In this document: piece after piece, positions 1 to 9,229 of the stretch
How positions within the stretch are numbered: position 1 is the first letter of the stretch
Layout: each line of letters begins with the position of its first letter
From: Escherichia boydii
Lineage (GTDB): Bacteria; Pseudomonadota; Gammaproteobacteria; Enterobacterales; Enterobacteriaceae
NCBI GenBank assembly: GCA_041890495.1
Contig: CP169086.1
Span: 992,001 to 1,056,000, forward strand
DNA: 64,000 nt
Direction of reading: 5' to 3'
Program-made: the position numbers and the translations under genes
Notes under the pieces: generated by a model
The model's input: the letters and a program-made list of their open reading frames with translations, nothing else
Database searches by the model: none
What the model was told of the DNA's origin: nothing

Positions 1-188
1 TGATGCTGCCGGGCAGCGAGTTTACCGAGTCCGATCCGGAAGAGATCAAAGATCGTCTGGAGAAGGTGGTCGAGTTGATTATTCACGGCGGCTATCTCGG
101 CCAGCAGCCGACCACCGTGGTCGACTTAACCGAAGATGCACCGGAAGTGATTCGAGAAGGAGTGGGTGACGTAAAGCCTTTCTTGTAA
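1..188 (+). CDS. yciO: YciO (Sua5/YciO/YrdC family), C-terminal end only
   Basis: This is the 3' end of a gene that enters from the left edge; 61 codons are readable, ending in GDVKPFL and TAA. The tail matches the end of YciO, a paralogue of the TsaC/Sua5 family that makes threonylcarbamoyl-adenylate for tRNA t6A; the role of YciO itself is not settled. Position just upstream of rluB agrees with the E. coli order. Several residues differ from the E. coli K-12 tail as I remember it, so this end looks like a related enterobacterium. The fold cannot be judged from this fragment. Confidence 0.8.
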   Translation, partial: MLPGSEFTESDPEEIKDRLEKVVELIIHGGYLGQQPTTVVDLTEDAPEVIREGVGDVKPFL

Positions 189-284
189 TGGTATAAGCAG
201 ATATACTACGCGGCCATCAAAGCAGGGCTCAGCCCTCTTTTGACCTGATTCGACGCCTGTGAAGGCGACACCTGAGGAAGCTCA

Positions 285-1160
285 ATGAGCGAGAAGCTAC
301 AGAAAGTGCTGGCGCGTGCCGGCCACGGTTCTCGCCGTGAAATCGAATCTATTATTGAAGCCGGTCGTGTGAGTGTTGATGGCAAAATTGCTAAACTCGG
401 CGATCGCGTTGAAGTTACCCCTGGATTGAAAATCCGTATCGATGGTCACCTTATTTCGGTACGTGAGTCCGCTGAACAAATTTGTCGCGTTCTGGCTTAT
501 TACAAACCGGAAGGTGAGTTGTGTACCCGTAACGATCCGGAAGGGCGTCCGACGGTGTTTGACCGTCTGCCAAAGCTGCGTGGCGCACGCTGGATTGCCG
601 TAGGTCGTCTGGACGTTAACACCTGTGGTCTGCTGCTGTTCACCACTGACGGTGAACTGGCAAACCGTTTAATGCATCCAAGCCGTGAAGTTGAACGTGA
701 ATACGCCGTGCGTGTATTTGGTCAGGTTGACGACGCGAAACTGCGTGATTTGAGTCGTGGCGTGCAACTGGAAGATGGTCCGGCAGCTTTTAAAACCATC
801 AAGTTCAGCGGCGGCGAAGGGATCAACCAGTGGTACAACGTTACTCTGACCGAAGGCCGTAACCGTGAAGTTCGTCGTCTGTGGGAAGCGGTTGGTGTGC
901 AGGTCAGCCGCCTGATCCGTGTTCGTTACGGTGATATCCCACTGCCAAAAGGTCTGCCACGCGGTGGCTGGACGGAGCTGGACCTCGCCCAGACTAACTA
1001 TCTGCGCGAACTGGTGGAGCTACCGCCAGAAACCAGCTCTAAAGTCGCTGTAGAAAAAGACCGTCGTCGCATGAAGGCGAATCAGATTCGTCGTGCGGTG
1101 AAACGTCACAGTCAGGTGAGCGGCGGTCGTCGTTCTGGCGGACGTAATAATAACGGTTAA
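285..1160 (+). CDS. rluB: 23S rRNA pseudouridine synthase RluB
   Basis: RluB makes pseudouridine at position 2605 of 23S rRNA. The 291-residue protein has an N-terminal S4 RNA-binding domain (about residues 3-60) and an RsuA-type catalytic domain; the GRLDVNTCGLLLFT segment near residue 110 holds the catalytic aspartate. The C-terminus is a basic tail rich in Arg, Gly and Asn that is typical of RluB. The start at 285 has the SD-like GAGGA at 274-278. It matches E. coli RluB over its full length as far as I can recall. A hairpin terminator follows directly, and btuR converges from the other strand. Confidence 0.95.
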   Translation: MSEKLQKVLARAGHGSRREIESIIEAGRVSVDGKIAKLGDRVEVTPGLKIRIDGHLISVRESAEQICRVLAYYKPEGELCTRNDPEGRPTVFDRLPKLRGARWIAVGRLDVNTCGLLLFTTDGELANRLMHPSREVEREYAVRVFGQVDDAKLRDLSRGVQLEDGPAAFKTIKFSGGEGINQWYNVTLTEGRNREVRRLWEAVGVQVSRLIRVRYGDIPLPKGLPRGGWTELDLAQTNYLRELVELPPETSSKVAVEKDRRRMKANQIRRAVKRHSQVSGGRRSGGRNNNG

Positions 1161-1167
1161 TCAAAGT

Positions 1168-1194
1168 ATGCCGGACGTCATATCCGGCATTTTT
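1168..1194. terminator. Intrinsic terminator between rluB and btuR
   Basis: An 8-bp stem (1168-1175 with 1183-1190) with a 7-nt loop is followed by TTTT on the plus strand. It lies between two convergent genes, so it ends rluB and may also slow btuR transcripts. Confidence 0.75.
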
Positions 1195-1199
1195 ACAGA

Positions 1200-1790
1200 T
1201 TAATAATCGATCCCTATCTGCGCTTTTACACCGGCATCAAACGCATGTTTGACGGGGCGTAATTCACTTACCGTATCTGCCAGTTCAAGAATATCCCGAT
1301 GACAACCACGACCCGTGATAATCACCGTCTGTTGATGTGGACGTTCATTTAACGCCTGCACCACTTCTTCCAGTGGCAAATAGTCATACGCCACCATATA
1401 CGTCAGTTCATCAAGCAAAACCATATCCAGTGAGGAATCAGCAAGCATCCGCTTTGCATGTTGCCAGACTTCGCGGCAGGCGGCGGTATCAGACTCGCGG
1501 TTTTGTGTATCCCAGGTAAAGCCCGTTGCCATCACCTGAAACTCAACGCCATGTGGCTCCAGCAGATTGCGTTCGCCATTAGGCCAGGTGCCTTTAATAA
1601 ACTGCACGACGCCTACTTTTTTTCCGTGACCAACTGCGCGTGTTGCCGTACCAAATGCCGCGGTGGTTTTGCCTTTTCCATTGCCGGTAAAGACGATGAT
1701 AATACCGCGTTCATCCTGGGCCTGGGCCACACGAGCATCTACTTTTTCTTTCACTCGCTGCTGACGCTGTTGGTAGCGTTCATCACTCAT
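1200..1790 (-). CDS. btuR: Cob(I)yrinic acid a,c-diamide adenosyltransferase BtuR
   Basis: This enzyme transfers the adenosyl group of ATP to the cobalt of corrinoids during adenosylcobalamin synthesis or salvage in the cytoplasm. The 196-residue length is that of the CobA/BtuR family. The P-loop GNGKGKTT near residue 40 is intact. The ATG (1788-1790) overlaps the stop of yciK by 4 bases, so the two are likely co-transcribed and translationally coupled. The sequence reads as E. coli BtuR. Confidence 0.95.
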   Translation of the reverse strand: MSDERYQQRQQRVKEKVDARVAQAQDERGIIIVFTGNGKGKTTAAFGTATRAVGHGKKVGVVQFIKGTWPNGERNLLEPHGVEFQVMATGFTWDTQNRESDTAACREVWQHAKRMLADSSLDMVLLDELTYMVAYDYLPLEEVVQALNERPHQQTVIITGRGCHRDILELADTVSELRPVKHAFDAGVKAQIGIDY

Positions 1791-2545
1791 TGGGAAATTC
1801 CTGGTTTACGGCCCGGTTGGGCGTCAAAGGTCATGCCGGTTTTACGGCGGCTGTCATCGCCCATCAGCCAGAGGTAGAGCGGCATGATATCAGCGGGTGT
1901 TTTAAGTTTCTGTGGATCTTCGGTCGGGAAGGCGCTGGCACGCATTGCGGTGCGCGTACCGCCTGGGTTAATGCAGTTGACGCGCAGGCGCTGCTGATAT
2001 TCATCGGCCAGTACCTGCATCATCCCTTCGGTGGCAAATTTCGACGCTGCATATGCGCCCCAGTTGGCTCGTCCCTGACGTCCAACGCTTGATGAAGTAA
2101 AGACCAGTGAACCGGCGTCCGATTTGAGTAATAAAGGAAGCAGTGCCTGCGTAAGGAAAAACGTGCCGTTGACGTTGACCTGCATCACCTGCTGCCAGAT
2201 ATCAGGATCCTGTTCATCCATCGGACGCACTTCGCCTAACAAGCCGGCGTTATGAAGTACGCCGTCGAGTCTCGGATAGTGAGCGCTGATGCGCCGGGCT
2301 AATTCCTGGCACACCGCGGGCGTGCAGGTCAGTAAATCGAGTGTATACCACGGGGTCGATGTACCGCATACGGCCTCAATCTCCTGAGCGACGTTTTTCA
2401 GTTTTTCTTCGTTTCGTCCGATCAGAATGACGTTCGCGCCGTATTCGGCGTATGTCAGGGCCGCCTCGCGGCCAATCCCGTCGCCGGCACCGGTGACAAG
2501 AATGATCCGGTTTTGCAGCAGGTTTTTTTGCGGTTGATAATGCAC
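1787..2545 (-). CDS. yciK: Short-chain dehydrogenase/reductase YciK
   Basis: This is a 252-residue classical SDR with an N-terminal Rossmann glycine motif (GAGDGIGR, residues about 20-27), the catalytic Ser in TSSSVG and the YAASK active-site Tyr/Lys. The substrate is not known. It precedes btuR with overlapping start and stop. The protein looks hybrid: the C-terminal part (bases 1787 to about 2140) reads as E. coli YciK, while the N-terminal part carries many substitutions relative to K-12. The junction lies in a conserved stretch and keeps the frame. Confidence 0.9.
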   Translation of the reverse strand: MHYQPQKNLLQNRIILVTGAGDGIGREAALTYAEYGANVILIGRNEEKLKNVAQEIEAVCGTSTPWYTLDLLTCTPAVCQELARRISAHYPRLDGVLHNAGLLGEVRPMDEQDPDIWQQVMQVNVNGTFFLTQALLPLLLKSDAGSLVFTSSSVGRQGRANWGAYAASKFATEGMMQVLADEYQQRLRVNCINPGGTRTAMRASAFPTEDPQKLKTPADIMPLYLWLMGDDSRRKTGMTFDAQPGRKPGISQ

Positions 2546-2796
2546 GGTGACTCCTCAGGCGACCGGTAAAGCAGTGACGCCTTTATGATGACTTTTCGGC
2601 TTTATGCCCGAATTAGCCTAATAATTCAATCAGTCTACAGGACGCATTACTGTAAAATTAACAATTTGCAAATATTTAAACTCCAGTTCGGGGATTCCTG
2701 AAGGCGGCTCGCAGAGGTAATGTCACGAGCGAGACGCATGGGCAGGGCTGTTGTACACTGCCGTGAAAGATTCGTGGTTAAATCAAGGTGGAACGC

Positions 2797-3852
2797 GTGG
2801 AATTACTTTCTCAATATGGGTTGTTTTTGGCCAAAATCGCGACGGTGGTGATTGCCATTGCGGTGGTTGCCGTTCTGATTGTCAACCTGACGCAGCGCAA
2901 GCGTCAGCGTGGGGAGTTACGCATCACCCGCCTGAGCGAGCAGTATAAAGAGATGCAGGAAGAGATGTCTCTGGCGCTGCTGGATAGTCATCAACAGAAA
3001 CTCTGGCTGAAAGCGCAGAAGAAAAAGCATAAACAGGAAGCCAAAGCGGCAAAGGCAAAAGCAAAGCTCAATGCGCCGCAGGATAAGGCCACGCCACGTG
3101 TCTATGTGCTCGATTTTAAAGGCAGTATGGATGCGCATGAGGTTTCCTCTCTGCGGGAGGAAGTGACTGCCGTTCTGGCCGTGGCGACACCGCAGGATCA
3201 GGTTGTCGTGCGTCTTGAGAGCCCGGGCGGGGTGGTGCACGGTTACGGACTGGCCGCCTCACAGCTGCAGCGCCTGCGTGAAAAACAGATCCCGCTGACC
3301 GTGGCCGTAGATAAAGTGGCGGCTAGCGGTGGCTACATGATGGCCTTGGTGGCGGACAAAATTGTTTCCGCACCGTTTGCTATTGTGGGTTCCATTGGCG
3401 TGGTGGCGCAAATGCCCAGACTTTAACCGCTTCCTGAAAAGCAAAGATATTGATATCGTAACTGCACACCGCCGGGCAGTAGTATAGCGCACGCTGACCT
3501 TGCTGGGTGAAAACACCGAAGAAGGGGCGGGAGAAATTCCGCGAAGAGCGTGAACGAAACGCATCAGTTATTTAAAGATTTTGTGAAGCGTATGCGTCCG
3601 TCTCTGGATATTGAACAGGTGGCAACGGGTGAACACTGGTACGGACAACAGGCGGTAGAGAAAGGCCTGGTTGATGAAATCAACACAGTGATGAAGTTAT
3701 TTCTTAGCCTGATGGAAGGGCCGTGAAGTGGTTAATGTACGCTATATGCAGCGTAAACGACTCATTGACCGATTCACCGGCAGCGCGGCAGAGAGCGCCG
3801 ATCGATTGTTGGTTACGCTGGTGGCAGCGGGGGTCAAAAGCCATTGATGTAA
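2797..3852 (+). pseudogene. sohB: Inner-membrane S49 peptidase SohB, frame broken in the 3' third
   Basis: SohB is a membrane-anchored serine peptidase of the SppA/S49 family. The start is taken as GTG at 2797 (protein begins MELLSQYG), with AAGGTGG upstream; GTG at 2788 is the alternative. One N-terminal membrane helix, a Lys/Ala-rich linker and the catalytic core with ASGGYMMA are clean to about 3413. From there to about 3560 several one-base insertions break the frame, and the normal C-terminus can be followed in shifted frames to the expected TAA at 3850-3852. The first part is diverged from E. coli; the damaged part resembles E. coli SohB. Sequencing error is more likely than gene decay. 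Confidence 0.75.
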
Positions 3853-3858
3853 AAGACA

Positions 3859-3886
3859 AACGCGAGGGTAAGACCTCGCGTTTTGC
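3859..3886. terminator. Intrinsic terminator between sohB and yciN
   Basis: A 9-bp stem (3859-3867 with 3874-3882) with a 6-nt loop is followed by a T-rich stretch. It lies between convergent sohB and yciN, only 2 bases before the yciN stop. Confidence 0.7.
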
Positions 3887-3887
3887 T

Positions 3888-4142
3888 TTAATCAACCAGG
3901 TGATATTTTTCTGAAAGCACATGGGCCAGGTGTTTGAACATATTAAACACCGCGGTGCTTTTGGCTGGTTGGCAATCCTTGTTTCATCTAAAAAGTAGTC
4001 GCCGGTAAATACCAGCACGCCATTACGCTGCGTGACGCCGGTGGCTTCAATCCCTGCGAGCGTATCCTCATGCTCACGAATGATTTTGTTGGCCTCTTTC
4101 AACAGCGTTTCGCGGTCGATGGGTTTGTGTCTCTTTGTTCAT
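3888..4142 (-). pseudogene. yciN: YciN small protein (DUF2498), frame disrupted
   Basis: The conserved enterobacterial YciN is an 83-residue protein of unknown function. The expected ATG is at 4140-4142 and the expected stop at 3888-3890. An extra A just after the start and at least one further indel near 3970-3985 split the frame; the middle (MKEANKIIREHEDTLAG and onward) is intact as a 132-residue chimeric ORF that runs on out of frame. The pattern resembles the nearby damage in sohB and suggests read errors in the same low-quality stretch. If the sequence is real, the gene is inactive. Confidence 0.65.
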
Positions 4143-4525
4143 TATTTACTCCTTAAACAAGGAACATTAGTCTACGCCAGGCAAAGGCTTGCAGACAAAA
4201 TATACCACGCTGGGTGGCAAGAGCGCCTTACTGGCAACTTTGGATTTTGCATGCTAATAAAGTTGCGTATCGGATTTTATCAGGTACAGTGTGACGCTTT
4301 CGTCAATCTGGCAATAGATTTGCTTGACATTCGACCAAAATTCCGTCGTGCTATAGCGCCTGTAGGCCAAGACCTGTTAACTCAGTCACCTGAATTTTCG
4401 TGAACAGAGTCACGACAAGGGGTTGATATCCGCAGAGAGCGAGTCCATATCGGTAACTCGTTGCCAGTGGAAGGTTTATCAACGTGCGACGCATTCCTGG
4501 AAGAATCAAATTAGGTAAGGTGAAT
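4143..4525. promoter_or_regulatory. yciN-topA intergenic region with topA promoter(s)
   Basis: This 383-base gap between divergent yciN and topA holds the promoters of both. A TTGACA at 4324-4329 lies upstream of a TGCTAT/TATAGC stretch around 4349-4357 with non-ideal spacing, so I offer it only as a weak candidate. In E. coli topA has several promoters responsive to supercoiling and heat. I see no RNA gene or ORF with support here. Confidence 0.4.
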
Positions 4526-7123
4526 ATGGGTAAAGCTCTTGTCATCGTTGAGTCCCCGGCAAAAGCCAAAACGATCAACAAGTATCTGGGTAGTGACTAC
4601 GTGGTGAAATCCAGCGTCGGTCACATCCGCGATTTGCCGACCAGTGGCTCAGCTGCCAAAAAGAGTGCCGACTCTACCTCCACCAAGACGGCTAAAAAGC
4701 CTAAAAAGGATGAACGTGGCGCTCTCGTCAACCGTATGGGGGTTGACCCGTGGCACAATTGGGAGGCGCACTATGAAGTGTTGCCTGGTAAAGAGAAGGT
4801 CGTCTCTGAACTGAAACAACTGGCTGAAAAAGCCGACCACATCTATCTCGCAACCGACCTTGACCGCGAAGGGGAAGCCATTGCATGGCACCTGCGGGAA
4901 GTGATTGGTGGTGATGATGCGCGCTATAGCCGAGTGGTGTTTAACGAAATTACTAAAAACGCGATCCGCCAGGCATTTAACAAACCGGGTGAGCTGAATA
5001 TTGATCGTGTTAATGCCCAGCAGGCGCGTCGCTTTATGGACCGCGTGGTGGGGTATATGGTTTCGCCGCTGCTATGGAAAAAGATCGCTCGTGGTCTGTC
5101 TGCCGGTCGTGTGCAGTCGGTGGCGGTTCGCCTGGTGGTCGAGCGTGAGCGTGAAATTAAAGCGTTCGTGCCGGAAGAGTTCTGGGAAGTCGATGCCAGC
5201 ACGACCACGCCATCTGGTGAAGCGTTGGCGTTGCAGGTGACTCATCAGAACGACAAACCGTTCCGTCCGGTCAACAAAGAACAAACTCAGGCTGCGGTAA
5301 GTCTGCTGGAAAAAGCGCGCTACAGCGTGCTGGAACGTGAAGACAAACCGACAACCAGTAAACCTGGCGCTCCTTTTATTACCTCTACGCTGCAACAAGC
5401 TGCCAGCACCCGTCTTGGATTTGGCGTGAAAAAAACCATGATGATGGCGCAGCGTTTGTATGAAGCAGGCTATATCACTTACATGCGTACCGACTCCACT
5501 AACCTGAGTCAGGACGCGGTAAATATGGTTCGCGGTTATATCAGCGATAATTTTGGTAAGAAATATCTGCCGGAAAGTCCGAATCAGTACGCCAGCAAAG
5601 AAAACTCACAGGAAGCGCACGAAGCGATTCGTCCTTCTGACGTCAATGTGATGGCGGAATCGCTGAAGGATATGGAAGCAGATGCGCAGAAACTGTACCA
5701 GTTAATCTGGCGTCAGTTCGTTGCCTGCCAGATGACCCCAGCGAAATATGACTCCACGACGCTGACCGTTGGTGCGGGCGATTTCCGCCTGAAAGCACGC
5801 GGTCGTATTTTGCGCTTTGATGGCTGGACGAAAGTGATGCCTGCACTGCGTAAAGGCGATGAAGATCGTATCTTACCGGCAGTCGATAAAGGCGATGCTC
5901 TGACGCTCGTTGAACTGACACCAGCCCAGCACTTTACCAAGCCGCCAGCCCGTTTCAGTGAAGCATCGCTGGTTAAAGAACTGGAAAAACGTGGTATCGG
6001 TCGTCCGTCTACCTATGCGTCGATCATTTCGACCATTCAGGATCGTGGCTATGTGCGAGTAGAAAATCGTCGTTTCTATGCGGAAAAAATGGGCGAAATC
6101 GTCACCGATCGCCTGGAAGAGAATTTCCGCGAGTTAATGAACTACGACTTCACCGCGCAGATGGAAAACAGCCTCGACCAGGTGGCAAATCACGAAGCAG
6201 AGTGGAAAGCTGTACTGGATCACTTCTTCTCGGATTTCACCCAGCAGTTAGATAAAGCTGAAAAAGATCCGGAAGAGGGTGGTATGCGCCCGAACCAGAT
6301 GGTTCTGACCAGCATTGACTGCCCGACTTGTGGTCGCAAAATGGGGATTCGCACAGCGAGCACCGGGGTATTCCTTGGCTGTTCTGGCTATGCGCTGCCG
6401 CCGAAAGAGCGTTGCAAAACCACCATTAACCTGGTGCCGGAAAACGAAGTGCTGAACGTGCTGGAAGGCGAAGACGCTGAAACCAACGCGCTGCGCGCAA
6501 AACGTCGTTGCCCGAAATGCGGCACGGCGATGGACAGCTATCTCATCGATCCGAAACGTAAGTTGCATGTCTGTGGTAATAACCCAACCTGCGACGGTTA
6601 CGAGATCGAAGAGGGCGAATTCCGCATTAAAGGTTATGACGGCCCGATCGTTGAGTGTGAAAAATGTGGCTCTGAAATGCACCTGAAAATGGGGCGTTTC
6701 GGTAAATACATGGCCTGCACCAACGAAGAGTGTAAAAACACACGTAAGATTTTACGTAACGGCGAAGTGGCACCACCGAAAGAAGATCCGGTGCCATTAC
6801 CTGAGCTGCCGTGCGAAAAATCAGATGCTTATTTCGTGCTGCGTGACGGCGCTGCCGGTGTGTTCCTGGCTGCCAACACTTTCCCGAAATCGCGTGAAAC
6901 GCGTGCGCCACTGGTGGAAGAGCTTTATCGCTTCCGCGACCGTCTGCCGGAAAAACTGCGTTATCTGGCAGATGCGCCACAGCAGGATCCTGAAGGTAAT
7001 AAGACCATGGTTCGCTTTAGCCGTAAAACCAAACAGCAATATGTCTCTTCGGAAAAAGACGGAAAGGCGACTGGCTGGTCAGCATTTTATGTTGATGGCA
7101 AATGGGTTGAAGGGAAAAAATAA
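4526..7123 (+). CDS. topA: DNA topoisomerase I
   Basis: This type IA topoisomerase relaxes negative supercoils. The 865-residue protein starts at ATG 4526 (MGKALVIVESPAKAKT, the TOPRIM start); AAGGTGA precedes it. Visible are the TOPRIM acidic motif DLDREGEA, the active-site Tyr319 in YITYMRTDST, and three C-terminal four-cysteine zinc-ribbon repeats beginning around residues 590-740 (CPTC, CPKC and CEKC motifs) followed by the basic tail. The sequence is practically that of E. coli TopA. It is followed by a clear terminator before cysB. Confidence 0.97.
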   Translation: MGKALVIVESPAKAKTINKYLGSDYVVKSSVGHIRDLPTSGSAAKKSADSTSTKTAKKPKKDERGALVNRMGVDPWHNWEAHYEVLPGKEKVVSELKQLAEKADHIYLATDLDREGEAIAWHLREVIGGDDARYSRVVFNEITKNAIRQAFNKPGELNIDRVNAQQARRFMDRVVGYMVSPLLWKKIARGLSAGRVQSVAVRLVVEREREIKAFVPEEFWEVDASTTTPSGEALALQVTHQNDKPFRPVNKEQTQAAVSLLEKARYSVLEREDKPTTSKPGAPFITSTLQQAASTRLGFGVKKTMMMAQRLYEAGYITYMRTDSTNLSQDAVNMVRGYISDNFGKKYLPESPNQYASKENSQEAHEAIRPSDVNVMAESLKDMEADAQKLYQLIWRQFVACQMTPAKYDSTTLTVGAGDFRLKARGRILRFDGWTKVMPALRKGDEDRILPAVDKGDALTLVELTPAQHFTKPPARFSEASLVKELEKRGIGRPSTYASIISTIQDRGYVRVENRRFYAEKMGEIVTDRLEENFRELMNYDFTAQMENSLDQVANHEAEWKAVLDHFFSDFTQQLDKAEKDPEEGGMRPNQMVLTSIDCPTCGRKMGIRTASTGVFLGCSGYALPPKERCKTTINLVPENEVLNVLEGEDAETNALRAKRRCPKCGTAMDSYLIDPKRKLHVCGNNPTCDGYEIEEGEFRIKGYDGPIVECEKCGSEMHLKMGRFGKYMACTNEECKNTRKILRNGEVAPPKEDPVPLPELPCEKSDAYFVLRDGAAGVFLAANTFPKSRETRAPLVEELYRFRDRLPEKLRYLADAPQQDPEGNKTMVRFSRKTKQQYVSSEKDGKATGWSAFYVDGKWVEGKK

Positions 7124-7153
7124 CCTTTAATTCTGTCAGGTTTTTATAAACAA

Positions 7154-7178
7154 AGGGTCGCGAAAGCGGCCCTTTTTT
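7154..7178 (+). terminator. topA intrinsic terminator
   Basis: An 8-bp GC-rich stem (7154-7161 with 7166-7173) with a GAAA tetraloop is followed by TTTTT, 30 bases after the topA stop. Confidence 0.85.
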
Positions 7179-7333
7179 ATTGCATATTATTTTTTCTTCA
7201 CACCTATACACTAAGGCTATAAATGATATAGTGGTTATAGTTAGCACCTTTTTTATTATTAAATCGTATTAGTCACGCCGCCTGGTGTGACGAAAAAACG
7301 ATGTTCTGATGGCGTCTAAGTGGATGGTTTAAC

Positions 7334-8308
7334 ATGAAATTACAACAACTTCGCTATATTGTTGAGGTGGTCAATCATAACCTGAATGTCTCATCAACAG
7401 CGGAAGGACTTTACACATCACAACCCGGGATCAGTAAACAAGTCAGAATGCTGGAAGACGAGCTAGGCATTCAAATTTTTTCCCGAAGCGGCAAGCACCT
7501 GACGCAGGTAACGCCAGCAGGGCAAGAAATAATTCGTATCGCTCGCGAAGTCCTGTCGAAAGTCGATGCCATAAAATCGGTTGCCGGAGAGCACACCTGG
7601 CCGGATAAAGGCTCGCTGTATATCGCCACCACGCATACCCAGGCACGCTACGCATTACCAAACGTCATCAAAGGCTTTATTGAGCGTTATCCTCGCGTTT
7701 CTTTGCATATGCACCAAGGCTCGCCGACACAAATTGCTGATGCCGTCTCTAAAGGCAATGCCGATTTCGCTATCGCCACAGAAGCGCTGCATCTGTATGA
7801 AGATTTAGTGATGTTACCGTGCTACCACTGGAATCGGGCTATTGTAGTCACTCCGGATCACCCGCTGGCAGGCAAAAAAGCCATTACCATTGAAGAACTG
7901 GCGCAATATCCGTTGGTGACATATACCTTCGGCTTTACCGGACGTTCAGAACTGGATACTGCCTTTAATCGCGCAGGGTTAACGCCGCGTATCGTTTTCA
8001 CGGCAACGGATGCTGACGTCATTAAAACTTACGTCCGGTTAGGGCTGGGGGTAGGGGTCATTGCCAGCATGGCGGTGGATCCGGTCGCCGATCCGGACCT
8101 TGTGCGCGTTGATGCTCACGATATCTTCAGCCACAGTACAACCAAAATTGGTTTTCGCCGTAGTACTTTTTTGCGCAGTTATATGTATGATTTCATTCAG
8201 CGTTTTGCACCGCATTTAACGCGTGATGTCGTTGATGCGGCTGTCGCATTGCGCTCCAATGAAGAAATTGAGGTCATGTTTAAAGATATAAAACTGCCGG
8301 AAAAATAA
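7334..8308 (+). CDS. cysB: LysR-type regulator CysB of the cysteine regulon
   Basis: CysB activates sulfate uptake and cysteine biosynthesis genes with N-acetylserine as inducer and represses its own gene. The 324-residue protein has the N-terminal LysR winged helix-turn-helix (residues about 1-60, with TSQPGISKQVRMLEDELG) and the two-lobed effector domain. It looks identical to E. coli CysB. It is a single gene with its own promoter in the 210-base gap after topA and a long inverted repeat after its stop. yciW further right is a known member of the cysteine regulon. Confidence 0.97.
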   Translation: MKLQQLRYIVEVVNHNLNVSSTAEGLYTSQPGISKQVRMLEDELGIQIFSRSGKHLTQVTPAGQEIIRIAREVLSKVDAIKSVAGEHTWPDKGSLYIATTHTQARYALPNVIKGFIERYPRVSLHMHQGSPTQIADAVSKGNADFAIATEALHLYEDLVMLPCYHWNRAIVVTPDHPLAGKKAITIEELAQYPLVTYTFGFTGRSELDTAFNRAGLTPRIVFTATDADVIKTYVRLGLGVGVIASMAVDPVADPDLVRVDAHDIFSHSTTKIGFRRSTFLRSYMYDFIQRFAPHLTRDVVDAAVALRSNEEIEVMFKDIKLPEK

Positions 8309-8646
8309 TCACACCCGGTATCTTTCCCTCAGGGAAAGATACCGAAATAACGCCTCAAAGCTAAATTAGAATTATCATCATCTACGCATCCCCTGTCATA
8401 TAATGTCATTATCCATTTAATCCGTAAGGTTATAATGTCGTGAATTGGCGACAAAAGTAGAAACTAATTTACGCCTTCGCAAATTTTTCTTTTCAATTAT
8501 TTATTTCTGGTCAAAAGATTGAATATTTCATACCTCCCGGTGCGTAAATTCACTGGCTTTTCGGCTAAAGTTTCTTTAGGATTTATCTCAACAGATGATT
8601 AATTGTACCAATTGTTTGGTCCTAAATGATAAGCGATGTCGATTGT
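8309..8646. other. cysB-ymiA intergenic region
   Basis: This AT-rich 338-base gap holds the inverted repeat after cysB and, presumably, the promoter for ymiA-yciX. I see no coding potential with support and no recognisable RNA gene. Confidence 0.5.
8317..8343. terminator. 12-bp inverted repeat after cysB
   Basis: A perfect 12-bp stem (8317-8328 with 8332-8343) with a TCA loop lies 9 bases after the cysB stop. There is no T-run, so it may act as a weak terminator or an mRNA 3'-end stabiliser. Confidence 0.55.
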
Positions 8647-8787
8647 ATGAGGTTAGCAATGCCTTCAGGAAGTGAAGAACCGCAAAGGGATCCTGCGCTC
8701 AAGCGTAAAGCCTTGCTGGCGGTCTTTCTCGTCTCTACCCTGTTTTGGGTGGTGGTTGCTCTCCTGGCCTGGAAATATTGGGGTTAA
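8647..8787 (+). CDS. ymiA: Small single-pass membrane protein YmiA
   Basis: This 46-residue ORF begins MRLAMPSGSEEP and ends in AWKYWG. A charged, Arg/Lys-containing N-terminus precedes one hydrophobic segment of about 20 residues (LLAVFLVSTLFWVVVALLAW). Size, topology and position between cysB and acnA match YmiA of E. coli, a small membrane protein of unknown function. The start could alternatively be the second Met at residue 5. The sequence differs at many places from K-12 YmiA as I recall it, so this short stretch may belong to the diverged tracts. Confidence 0.75.
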   Translation: MRLAMPSGSEEPQRDPALKRKALLAVFLVSTLFWVVVALLAWKYWG

Positions 8788-8789
8788 AT

Positions 8790-8960
8790 ATGGCAGTGAC
8801 GGTACGTACAGCTTCGGTAAAACAGATGTGTCAGCATCGTGACAACGGCCACAGAGGGCGTAAAGCACCTGCGACTGTTGTACCCGCGTCCTGGAAACTG
8901 ACGCCGCAGCAGCAAGCGTTTATTGATGTGTTCGCAGAAGACGAACCCAAAAAACAATAA
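8790..8960 (+). CDS. yciX: Small protein YciX
   Basis: This 56-residue ORF (MAVTVRTASVKQMCQHRDNGHRGRK...) starts 3 bases after the ymiA stop and is probably translated with it. It is basic in the N-terminal half and has no membrane segment. It corresponds in position to E. coli yciX, whose function is unknown. The ATG at 8790 is preferred over upstream in-frame codons, which would overlap ymiA. Confidence 0.65.
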   Translation: MAVTVRTASVKQMCQHRDNGHRGRKAPATVVPASWKLTPQQQAFIDVFAEDEPKKQ

Positions 8961-9096
8961 TTTAGTTAATTGCGTAATGATGCAAATAGTCTGAATATCG
9001 ACTCTGCACTTTTGTACTCTTTAATAAATACACATCAGCAATATAGCACTGAGGATTCACCTCGGAACTTTTTTATAAATAATGCCTGGTGTCCCT

Positions 9097-9198
9097 ATGA
9101 TGAATAACATGACGTCTCACAAATACTGGTCATGGATCGGCGTTTTTACCGTGTCGATTCTGTTCTGGAGTCAGCTCATCTGGTTGGCCCTCCACTAA
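9097..9198 (+). CDS. ymiC: Very small membrane protein YmiC
   Basis: The 33-residue ORF starts MMNNMTSHKYWSW and ends LIWLALH. After a short polar start it is one hydrophobic, Trp-rich segment (IGVFTVSILFWSQLIWLAL). It matches the size, position and composition of YmiC of E. coli, an experimentally found small protein. A strong terminator begins 8 bases after its stop, which supports a discrete transcription unit. Either of two adjacent ATG codons could be used. Confidence 0.65.
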   Translation: MMNNMTSHKYWSWIGVFTVSILFWSQLIWLALH

Positions 9199-9205
9199 AT
9201 TGTAA

Positions 9206-9229
9206 AACCTCGCTACGGCGGGGTTTTTT
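9206..9229 (+). terminator. Intrinsic terminator after ymiC
   Basis: An 8-bp stem (9206-9213 with 9218-9225) with a TACG loop is followed by a T-run. The same 20-base hairpin recurs in reverse after tpx at 60125-60144. Confidence 0.85.
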
